Source: a virus. From it: a DNA stretch of 64,000 nt. Positions within the stretch are counted from its first letter, which is position 1. Each line of letters starts with the position of its first letter. Shown one piece after another: positions 51,001 to 57,302 of the stretch. The notes beneath the pieces are model-generated. The model did no database searches, was not told where the DNA came from, and was given only the letters and a program-made list of their open reading frames with translations. The DNA is taken from positions 1 to 64,000 of IMG/VR virus record IMGVR_UViG_3300009103_000007. One strand, written 5' to 3'. A program made the position numbers and the translations under genes.

Positions 51001-54000
51001 TATGCCCGATTTGAACTACAACCCCGATGAATATGCTGCAGATTCTCCGGAAAATTCACAAGAGAAGTTTTCAGGTACCAAGCTTTTTGGCACGATTGGC
51101 GATGCCACCACTCCCTATTCTTTTCACCTACAATCTTACGCGCCCAAGCTCGGGGGTTATATACAATATATTCCAGTGCAGGCAGATATACCAAATCCGG
51201 GTATTCTATGTGGTGCCTCACCAATTTTGGCCGACGGCCGCTGCAGTCTACCTGAGTTATATCGCGCGATAGAATCAGTTATGAAAACTGCGGTCGAAGA
51301 GAAAACGCTACTGGGCAAAACACGTTCTATGATACAAAGAGAGTCAACAGACGGTGTGGATTCCCTAACTATGGGCGAAAAAAGGTCGATCATGCAAGAT
51401 GGTCAGGGGATAATGTTTAGGGCATTAGTTGAGCTTGGTCTAGGTCCGCGCACTGCAGACTTGAAGGCGTCGAATGGGGGATATGACATGGCCCATACAT
51501 TCGGCTTACCTCAGCGCGTTACGCAGGCTAGGCCAGATATGAAGATGATTGACTTTATGACGGAGGTTATGTGGAAATATTTTAGATATCTTCCAATTCG
51601 AACTCAAAAACAGCATGACTTCACGGGCCGAGATCAATTACAAATTCCCGGTCTTGACAAATTTTACTACACGTATGCAAATGACTTGTTCAGTGCACAT
51701 GATTCTTGGGCCATGAACAATTCTTATGATGAAGCCGTCACGGAGACGTCTAGTGAAGAAAGGACAGTTCCAATCTTTGAAATGGTGTATGTTCTAAAGC
51801 ACTCACATCGCAATCGCCAACCCGGCTCTGGCGGATATGGCACTGACGAAACCCACGAATGGCGCGCCGTAAAAGTTCGCGACGAAGTGGTCACCATCAC
51901 GAACACTACAGCAACATTCAGGAGCCTGAAGGAGGGTGCTCTTCCGTATAGTCAGCCTCCATTGGAGTTATCCAATCTGGCAATCCGCGCCTTTAAAGAC
52001 CAAGCCAATCGGGAAATTTCAACAAGAGGTATGCTTAGGTACTGGATTCCTGATGTGAGATATGAACGTTATAAGCATGAAGACACAATAACGAGCACAA
52101 GGAGCTTTAACTTAGGCCTCGGCTCGGCTCTTGAGCAAACCATAGACACCGATACTACAACTGCAATATTCGAGATCGATTCCCGCATTGCAAATATGAC
52201 AAATTTTTATAGATTAGCTAAATATACTTATGCCAAAAACCACTGTTATGACCCGAAGCTCACGCTGATGGGTCAATCTTGGATTTCTAGGGGTTCGGAT
52301 CAATTTAGTACGCTATCGGAAAGTGTGCCTACTGTGGTTCACAATCGTTTTCAAAATTGGTCATCTTTTGTTTTTGATGATCTACTTAAAACGACATCGT
52401 GGCAATCATATTGCTATATGAAATATGGCGCTATGAGTTATGATAGGGCTGCAGCTGCTACTGTCCAGAATGAGGGCGATGACCTTTCAGTCTGGCGCGA
52501 CCATGAAGTCAGCAGAGACGCCGCGGTGGCTGCCGGCATTGCGCACGTCGAAGCGACCATCTCCGCCGAGCGCGATAGTAATCCTGGTCGCCTAGATCAA
52601 ATATTAGTAGAAGGCGACGGCGGATTTAGTTGGACTATCTCAGCGCCCCCGGTTGACGAATTTGGTGAAGCGCAAGAAGTGTCCGTAGGATTATCGGATC
52701 AACAGCTAGAAACACTACTAGAGGCAGATCCAGATTATTTGCGGTACCTTTTTGCAAATGATTTTTCAGAATCTAAAAATCTAGATTCAGCTGTGCAAAG
52801 CCTACTGGGTCACCCCTTTAGATGGGATAACTCTAGATGGAAAACATATGCTCTTGGTACTGGCAGGAATAATCGCTCTTCTCTACTAATACCTGATGGT
52901 GGATTTGCGTCTGAAAGGTCGCCTATATTTAGTAGGGGAACTAAACTTGTAACCCTCCCCTTTTCTACATATAGATTCATGGAAGACTTATACGGAAATT
53001 ATACTGATTCTACTGGCGGCAAAAACCTTTATCGGTTTTCATCACCAATGGACGCTAAAAGGCTTTTTAATGTCGGCAGCCACTCCGGCGAGAATCTAGA
53101 GGACGAAATTATGAAGTCTTCTCACGGTTCGATATCTACAACAAATCAGCCAATCCGGGATGGAGGAAATGACCCCTTTGGCTTGGAATATGTCGCCTTT
53201 GAGGGGGAAGAGACAGTGGTACCATTGGGGGTATATATACAACCAGGATCTGTTACTTACACAGCTGGTCTCCCTTCAGCTATGGTAGATTTGCTGCCTG
53301 GCTGGACGTCGATGACTAGATCGAGAGATGAAAACGCGATATTGGATACCGGCTCGCGTCGCATGGTGACATCCGGCCCTAGCTTGGACGAGAGGTTAAT
53401 GTTCTCTATGCACGAGAATTTAGATAAATATGATTTTGGAAGCAGAAAAACGGCTGAATATCCTCGCTGGTCTCAACTAAATTGTATTTCTAATGCCATG
53501 ATTCGTGAATGGGGTCCGAATCTAAGAGTAAGGTGGGATCAGGTATTGTCTGATTTGGGAATAACAAGTGCATTGAACACCGCACACACTGAATATAAAG
53601 ATTTACAATCAGGACGCATTCGCAATGTTTATGATAACACGGAAGTAAGGATGGGAATTCGACTGAATCATGTAACACCGCTAAATTCCCGATTCAGTGA
53701 AAGTGATCCTAGTGATCATGTGAAAGAATTTTTTCGTCAAATAAATCTTCGAGAAGAAGATGCTGGTGTAGTTGACTTGATTTCTCCAGAAAACGAAACA
53801 ATAATGTCAGCGTTTAGTCTCCCAATGGTGCATTACGAAGAGGAGATTATTTTAGAGGGCTGTCTTGATTTAATGAAAATAAAGGACCGGTTCAACGAAT
53901 CTAGAGAGTATATGAAGTGGAAACTGCAACAAGAAGAGGATTTTAAAACGATGGTGGATTATGTTTTCCCACTTAAGCGTTATATGTCGGCAATGACAGT

Positions 54001-54973
54001 GTTTAGTACAGATGTTTTAAGTATGTATGGGGATATGCCATCAGTCATGAGTTCGCCTAAATCTGCACTATCTGTAATCTTTTCTACGATGGCGAACAGG
54101 AACGACTTCAACAAGAACAATGCTTTGGAAAATATTGATGCTCAGAATTTAATAAATTCAGAACTCTTCAATCAGCAAATGCAGAATATGTCGGCACAGG
54201 GCCCAGGCCTTGAATGTTTTGATATTCCTGGCCTGCCAAAAGATTTCTGGAAAATGATATGGGAACAAATAAAACAATTTCTTAAGTATTTTCCGTCAAT
54301 GATTTTGAGAGGTATAGCGGATAATATAGATCCAGCTTATAAGGAAATGAAGCATCATTGGTTTGAGTGCGATATGGATTCATTTTCCTTTTGGGACGGT
54401 GGGGTGTTTAGACTCATAACTGATGGTACTTTTACGGGCGACAAGCATAAGGTTTTGAGACTGGGGATGGACGAGGACTGGGAAGACAAGACAGCTAATT
54501 ACGTGCCGGTAAATTTTGCATTCCCAATAGATCTCATTAGTTCTATTTGGGCTCTGTTTCCTCGCTTAATCGGCGGCGAAGATGATCGGGCAAAGTCACT
54601 GGGCCGCACGCTTGATAAGTTCATAACTTACATATATAGTGGTAACTTGCCTATGCTAGATCCAAATTTCGCTTTTGCTATACCGTGTATTGACGCGAGT
54701 GTCGCGACAGATTGGGGAAAGTTTGAGTTTGGTAAGCATGGTCGCTATGGGCATTCGATGACGCCCTTCACACTTATGGCAATGATGACACCAAATCTGC
54801 CTGGAGATAAAAACCAAAGAAAAGCCCTGTGTCAAGTGCGTGATGAAGAAGACGGCTCTCGCGAGGCATGCCCCGAGGAGTCACCTACTGTGCGCGATCG
54901 TAAACAATATGCTGGCCAAATTGAACGCACCAACAGAAAAACAGCCGGCCCCATGGGCCCAGTGAATTATTAA
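42074..54973 (+). CDS. Giant structural protein, 4299 aa
   Basis: One uninterrupted ORF of 12.9 kb. Residues about 20-175 (GDLGRDILAVKAALGE..., MQRSLMKFQLEN, EFGYLGEATLSVLNGW) fit a peptidoglycan-binding-type module. Hydrophobic aromatic segments occur at about 925-1014 (LLCDWLKCLRLPGFSLQ, then IIMQIIRRALCTLVRGLMDIL) and at 4058-4100 (FWKMIWEQIKQFLKYFPSMIL). Much of the rest is Asp/Arg/Tyr-rich and globular, without tape-measure-like coiled coil. It lies between a spike-like gene and gp25, so it is probably a baseplate or tail-tip protein. Its mass of nearly half a megadalton exceeds any T4 baseplate protein. It may be processed. No enzyme motif is certain. Confidence 0.75.
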   Translation: MAVIKRKYFEISHNNEAISFGPRGLGDLGRDILAVKAALGEIVPAQEVGQDASEMSDSGWFDCSTGNPLNPSEGATFDKRMQRSLMKFQLENQYYILEYLFQKYSVNRILDAVAEVQKGETDYWFEEAGPGTETTDKMAEAINMAKEVQAIISLFESEFGYLGEATLSVLNGWLPITSNTTSPEGTFDVVRDEATGSQHLWYLTPINLWSMLKDKTIGPDWQASSTIFNLHTIQEIIDHSSYSYEEIYRDLRESFFPRSGLSPDWFKLILSPTGQRSQFERSGLPDYGFVQFARRPEDYQSPLNTAVRLITESFPIPADHPELETLSAEAQAEMLMRAFEPEIKNNPDPYEVGLTKIKFFLKTDYTFENLPPSPNTEEYDASLREMADEALHQVLQHYERPDVWYISEASGKVITQYFSRPWPPEEDSDRARPEVGAGRHDGSLTDSETWVLTLQKLIDNGTVSSDAAKHFSYIEGFNNKAPLIKFVEFRTPSLRPGDTYRAEFVINKNKFDLIEKGMRTSGDYSASEGSVDLGARLDEVEEDLAKFSCAENAMSDEEQRRRYAEFRSIASKKKKEIVRNLRAMVLERQETAGRQHEISIQGNLGPFGELDVTNKNFNALDVAGLVGPAVLSNSESAHNSLTEDLLGKANIAQSRKQGSPVLLEWNTIKVGIPKVSKALRDAASDVSSEEWVDTKGNPLNPPIDMATEASKYDAIMDELDQLFKIIGNKSIARRNDQVQFLLGGFKSNSLIHMEDDFKFDFTDVKSEDQTIILGRKLTKIEYVSYLRPQFTCAIGPEELDLHTKEMNSLSSPRTMGYFEQHEAMAGMGIGSMADPLKSTCADVFYSKPGVAFAMRYTYPKLEPKPKKPGPDPVEEWARTQFMDPFEDWVATSAEGLGDRSWKTGFLEDENKSYNSAEILPMIGEACTLEQLYGEFLDKYNLFSLLCDWLKCLRLPGFSLQMPNFHIPPIPELPTFGWMSFLRGMTEDIIMQIIRRALCTLVRGLMDILTFPFCSDDLHNDMFGAAGIPDIAQKALADALTDLGLPRGEMQAAGEMVSDASNFLTPRELCHLLQGKPMPSDVYDVVINLIESRGYGTDGNLSNSLNTEDKVKYFFESLGVFVDSDLCSSLEQYNHVLGEYTCKNASDMLKQIRDRLKRGGVPEGKIEEALDLAQKNMMDKSKAMELMASSADMSAILPPVFKPGDPAAVISELPHALKYSAMEAAKGIFDPAKMAYIGSLKNYVPAMTISVPGVVEKCDDNYDAESTIVVERNLERLRIFAKLTEQSPLAVEDLDAHHPRYVTPNPRARIATWYDLINVLYLDFETRYELCGPRRVKVHSKRTETGAANEFTSRLDGVIPYPSMNLRLGAPVDSRSLSAWRSQTNTEFTYYEYDQRDIQMGTNTPQEARFPFQRVTADSFLSFGSLDLSMAIDVGRKRTRKDPGDDDKREVYIKANESEPLSKISTYKQLIRCMESIDVWRRLSRNSALSQRSKNRDLAAAQLKILKLAFLQKIGDRMMELQKEVADNIEKVTSVAQKAELFGVLRGLYDQSLENAREQNPTAAGEMTSFAGTGDGQPGVYDTFTIKMPNELSNSTPYVKIKEFPGYYDKDPYVIEVGNSLHFNGVPQRFQYCDPVDPRHTDELTERFKGPEKQFTKRAVFSTMWTQAIQDTLARAGENQRLSDYTNVNLSDWSAGIEIEGAPYYQRSIEGIFEQNLGSVYRSRIFENDYVAELERRVSGLSFFDPIGGQCVKNKYNLSHYGLLSFDDLIFKEFPDELSKELARPENAPEMTDYTKPGPTEKAIQNVALRGFIRVCLIEMLLKGGLVYPVWDMEPVISDPFFIDYLTRVVKFQIENNQMFSKNEEELLSCLRRLAADRNAEKTDLIRHIVNIEAMRMPDLSKRVFDNRNNIDYSNYFLSGIPHYDVSGEIGWSGQILWNRRNKLLEYNDPYLIMESYVRLTARNPEDPHLADLSSLIGFGGAQIADVLRSSGVYRTFDNITRGLQMPSLASYDFDILDYGGFSNQDRDDIRQTEMVNINELHRVIRSVVIPSGDYKRFIDDLKGYFYYEEGRDYSQSDAVVITLHPLDGAPIAIENQPGRFIRRKRRKFKIAQQIFDPESTTGSNVLLKSDLISEFQSGIFPSPMPEGDEESFQSYIDVAFSQIVDSPGWAENSPYKYYVVPVDGALLIEKPSRGFKGNPYSDDANLGDGTFDYNYKIFRQGAEQSMRLEGEVYDYVYEQYSSIYGHEYGPQKYDIHNNAGHRQVMDPGVKMGPVLLRQRRWDEDRRETVTTIDEESSLPLDPDAPWFNSQRARDRITFTGRGNLFMNNYGEMDRAQWEAISGNENRNHKREDWVETVVDFTGTRSIIYKMPGETFDPLLVSGVTGASLPTTPNTAVGQLESLTNSPNVLLPATLEEQYSFQCGDEFQANGHIVSPEYRETFKRLTKYLSTHELISMILPYRGDFGCFHGPHNHVSHGLYDAGDAVLSPVPSRPMGFVLDISAKRGYLSGRATLEEEPTFRNNPVHPQGRAMFVWDRVKNNTSKELGYNEYRIPTRLLITQIKRAARSVVDTSYMKFVLPRSITFDFYTEQSAPGDPRRSPTDKARLAEGGWGLSERYQLMQRALVRIFNQYMEDVDAAYFKIASHRNDQSVIDEIGEDIIRADNWTFNEELAADPKWRMRVVRKYCPDFPVFVRQENMERFNYSDYSEIRGQESKNSRILENEIVTAANDRSYDASWDLGSDYYDTANGRWLEMKDRIVDQDAGHENVEFHGWRDAEKEIYNCMHEYNDLRPAYCSIAKIYSTMCDIEAEEGIGNFDDTLLDRMFGQDPGFLIKRDNLGENIDYASIVDQANPDNANNIGNRFARGAQTGDNVEGVETGSDVATGLFVGKWDAILSNTTGLYQWDLHSEINQHSVLSISNLILWFKQRRREGFWGRTFDFKKYAKQKIGLMVSYSRGGKIDGFALTNRYIGGTDSAMPDLNYNPDEYAADSPENSQEKFSGTKLFGTIGDATTPYSFHLQSYAPKLGGYIQYIPVQADIPNPGILCGASPILADGRCSLPELYRAIESVMKTAVEEKTLLGKTRSMIQRESTDGVDSLTMGEKRSIMQDGQGIMFRALVELGLGPRTADLKASNGGYDMAHTFGLPQRVTQARPDMKMIDFMTEVMWKYFRYLPIRTQKQHDFTGRDQLQIPGLDKFYYTYANDLFSAHDSWAMNNSYDEAVTETSSEERTVPIFEMVYVLKHSHRNRQPGSGGYGTDETHEWRAVKVRDEVVTITNTTATFRSLKEGALPYSQPPLELSNLAIRAFKDQANREISTRGMLRYWIPDVRYERYKHEDTITSTRSFNLGLGSALEQTIDTDTTTAIFEIDSRIANMTNFYRLAKYTYAKNHCYDPKLTLMGQSWISRGSDQFSTLSESVPTVVHNRFQNWSSFVFDDLLKTTSWQSYCYMKYGAMSYDRAAAATVQNEGDDLSVWRDHEVSRDAAVAAGIAHVEATISAERDSNPGRLDQILVEGDGGFSWTISAPPVDEFGEAQEVSVGLSDQQLETLLEADPDYLRYLFANDFSESKNLDSAVQSLLGHPFRWDNSRWKTYALGTGRNNRSSLLIPDGGFASERSPIFSRGTKLVTLPFSTYRFMEDLYGNYTDSTGGKNLYRFSSPMDAKRLFNVGSHSGENLEDEIMKSSHGSISTTNQPIRDGGNDPFGLEYVAFEGEETVVPLGVYIQPGSVTYTAGLPSAMVDLLPGWTSMTRSRDENAILDTGSRRMVTSGPSLDERLMFSMHENLDKYDFGSRKTAEYPRWSQLNCISNAMIREWGPNLRVRWDQVLSDLGITSALNTAHTEYKDLQSGRIRNVYDNTEVRMGIRLNHVTPLNSRFSESDPSDHVKEFFRQINLREEDAGVVDLISPENETIMSAFSLPMVHYEEEIILEGCLDLMKIKDRFNESREYMKWKLQQEEDFKTMVDYVFPLKRYMSAMTVFSTDVLSMYGDMPSVMSSPKSALSVIFSTMANRNDFNKNNALENIDAQNLINSELFNQQMQNMSAQGPGLECFDIPGLPKDFWKMIWEQIKQFLKYFPSMILRGIADNIDPAYKEMKHHWFECDMDSFSFWDGGVFRLITDGTFTGDKHKVLRLGMDEDWEDKTANYVPVNFAFPIDLISSIWALFPRLIGGEDDRAKSLGRTLDKFITYIYSGNLPMLDPNFAFAIPCIDASVATDWGKFEFGKHGRYGHSMTPFTLMAMMTPNLPGDKNQRKALCQVRDEEDGSREACPEESPTVRDRKQYAGQIERTNRKTAGPMGPVNY

Positions 54974-55032
54974 ACTCGTAAGAGAAGTGATATTTTGTGG
55001 TCCGGAGCATAATTATATAGAGAGGTATCAAA

Positions 55033-55434
55033 ATGTATCAGCCGGAATTTCCACTAAAGATGTCTAGTCGCGACGGACCATATAAAAACATAGACCAATT
55101 GCAACACTCTGTTAAGCAAAATGTCCTGTTTTTATTAAACACATCTCCCGGCGAGTGGCCAGCTAAGCCAGACCTCGGCGTGGGTGTAAGAGCGTTCTTG
55201 TTTGAAAATCCTGGCTCATCTTCATGGGAAAGGTTACATCAGAGGATAAAGGAACAGTTTACTAGATATATGCCATTTTTGAATGTTGAAAGCGAGATGG
55301 TAACACATGATACACTGGGTAACAGCTTGGTGGATGAAAGCACCCTCAAGCTTGTGCTTAGGTATACAATAATTCCACTTTCAATAAATGAGGTGGTCAT
55401 GCTGGGGTTGAATACATCTCCGGATGAACAATAA
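55033..55434 (+). CDS. Baseplate wedge protein, gp25-like
   Basis: 133 residues of the gp25/IraD-like fold: an N-terminal strand (FPLKMSSRDGPYKNID), SVKQNVLFLLNTSPGEWPAKPDLGVGVRAFLFENPG (the conserved R/P-x-LG-x-G-x-FLFE region) and C-terminal beta strands. gp25 is the sheath-initiating wedge component. AGAGAGG precedes the ATG. Its position before gp6 follows T4-like gene order. Confidence 0.88.
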   Translation: MYQPEFPLKMSSRDGPYKNIDQLQHSVKQNVLFLLNTSPGEWPAKPDLGVGVRAFLFENPGSSSWERLHQRIKEQFTRYMPFLNVESEMVTHDTLGNSLVDESTLKLVLRYTIIPLSINEVVMLGLNTSPDEQ

Positions 55435-55446
55435 AGGGAGCATAAA

Positions 55447-55491
55447 ATGGTTGTAAAACTATTTATTTTAAAATTTGAGGAGCTGTTTTAA
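55447..55491 (+). CDS. Possible 14-codon leader ORF before gp6
   Basis: ATG at 55447 with AAAGGGAG upstream reads MVVKLFILKFEELF and stops with TAA, whose last base is the first base of the gp6 ATG (TAATG). It could couple translation to gp6, or be chance; very low complexity evidence. Confidence 0.2.
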   Translation: MVVKLFILKFEELF

Positions 55492-57302
55492 TGGTCAAAA
55501 AAGTAATGCCCATAGATTATACTAGTAGGGATTTCGACTCAATACGCCAAGACTTGGTGAGTTATGTAAAAAGGTATTATCCAAACACCTACAAAGACTT
55601 TAATGAGGCCTCTTTCGGGGCCCTTATGTTGGATGTCGTTTCATTAATTGGAGATAATTTATCATTTTATCTTGATTACAACTCAAATGAGTCATTTATG
55701 CAAACTAGTTTGGAATATGAAAATGTTTTGATGCACGCAAAACAACTAGGATATAAATATGTACCAGCTAGGAGTTCCGTCGGAGAAGTGGACATTTATA
55801 TACCAGTACCTGCAGATTCAGTTACAGTGAAGCCTGATATAAAGTATTTGCCAAAATTATTAAAAGGAACTACTTTCTCTACCCCTGGTGGAAAAGTGTT
55901 TACGTTGAATGAGAATGTGGATTTTTATTCGGAAAATATAGAAGTTGTCGGAGATCAAGTATCTTCGGAACAGGCAGATAGAATCGAGTGGTATATTTTG
56001 AAAGTTACTGCGCGCGTTGTCTCCGGCGAAGAGAGCGAGGCAGTTGTAGAGATTGGGGACTTTCAAAGATTCTTAAAAGTGGAGGTACCGAGCCTTACTG
56101 TGGGAGAAATCGTTAGAGTTGTCGATTACGACAACAATGAATATTATGAGGTTGATTATTTGACACAAAATGTGGTAACTAGATTAATACAAAGTTCTGA
56201 AGAGAAGCCAAACGAGCAGGTGAACTCTATATTAAAAAAGTACCCCGTTGCGCGCCGCTTTGTAGTTGAAAGGGACGGAAACAGGACCTTTTTGGTGTTC
56301 GGCTATGGATCAGAAAAGGATTTAAAAACGAACAAAATTGCAGACCCAAGCGAAGTGGCAATGAAAATAAGTGGAAAGAATTACGTTTCAGATGCAACTT
56401 TTGATCCGACCATGATGGTATCTTCTGACAAATTTGGTGTATCTCCCGTAAATACAACTCTGACAATTAGATACAGATATAACACACATGACAATGCTAA
56501 TACTGCGGTTGGAACCATAACTGATGTAAGAGACGCGTTAATAGAATTTAGAAATAGGCAAAATTTAGAAGACTCAAAAGTGCAATACATAACAAACAAT
56601 ATACAAGTTTACAACGAACTGCCTGTTAACGGGGATATAACAGTGCCAACAACGGAAGAAATTAAACAAAGATCTGCAGCATATTTTGCAACTCAAGGAA
56701 GAGCAGTCACAAAACAGGATTATATCAGTGCTGCTTACGCTATGCCATCCCAGCTTGGGTCGGTTAAGCGTTGTACAATCTCTAGAGATAAAGATGATTT
56801 TAGAAGAAATTTAAATTTACACATGATATCAGAAGGGTCCGATGGAGATTTGGAAAGAGCTAGTGATGCCTTAAAGAAAAATCTTCGTACGTGGCTTAAT
56901 TCTGTGCGGATGGTATCTGATAGTATAGATATTTACGATGCTGTATTGGTTAACTTGGCTATTGAATTTGATGTCATAGCTCAAGATAACGTAAACAAAA
57001 ATCAAGTATTTTCACGCGCGCGCCAAGCAATCTTTGAAAAACTAACAGAAACAATGCCGGAATTGGGCGAGCCATTTTATATATCAGAGGTGTTTAAGAT
57101 ATTGAAAGATGTGGAGGAAGTCCTTGATGTGATAAATGTAAAGGTCGTTTCTATTGATCCGACTGGCAATACAAATTATAGATCAGATATATTATATGAT
57201 ATTGAGAACAACATATCTCCCGAAGGGCGCGCCATATATTTTCCACACAATTATATATGGGAAATTAAGTATGTAGGCGACGTGAGAGGCACCGTTAGAT
57301 AA
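55491..57302 (+). CDS. Baseplate wedge protein, gp6/baseplate-J-like
   Basis: 603 residues starting MVKKVMPIDYTSRDFDSIRQDLVSYVKRYYP, the typical opening of gp6-like wedge subunits. A DFNEASFGALMLDVVSLIGDNLSFYLDYNSNESFMQTS block and a central baseplate_J-like domain follow, with a C-terminal region from about 400 (RSAAYFATQGRAVTKQDYISAAYAMPS). gp6 builds the inner baseplate ring. GAGGAG lies before the ATG. It overlaps the next gene by one base. Confidence 0.88.
   Translation: MVKKVMPIDYTSRDFDSIRQDLVSYVKRYYPNTYKDFNEASFGALMLDVVSLIGDNLSFYLDYNSNESFMQTSLEYENVLMHAKQLGYKYVPARSSVGEVDIYIPVPADSVTVKPDIKYLPKLLKGTTFSTPGGKVFTLNENVDFYSENIEVVGDQVSSEQADRIEWYILKVTARVVSGEESEAVVEIGDFQRFLKVEVPSLTVGEIVRVVDYDNNEYYEVDYLTQNVVTRLIQSSEEKPNEQVNSILKKYPVARRFVVERDGNRTFLVFGYGSEKDLKTNKIADPSEVAMKISGKNYVSDATFDPTMMVSSDKFGVSPVNTTLTIRYRYNTHDNANTAVGTITDVRDALIEFRNRQNLEDSKVQYITNNIQVYNELPVNGDITVPTTEEIKQRSAAYFATQGRAVTKQDYISAAYAMPSQLGSVKRCTISRDKDDFRRNLNLHMISEGSDGDLERASDALKKNLRTWLNSVRMVSDSIDIYDAVLVNLAIEFDVIAQDNVNKNQVFSRARQAIFEKLTETMPELGEPFYISEVFKILKDVEEVLDVINVKVVSIDPTGNTNYRSDILYDIENNISPEGRAIYFPHNYIWEIKYVGDVRGTVR

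Noticed and set aside
42074-54973. Tape-measure protein
   Set aside because: Length could suggest it, but the sequence is globular and aromatic, lacks long helical repeats, and sits in the baseplate block beside gp25 and gp6.
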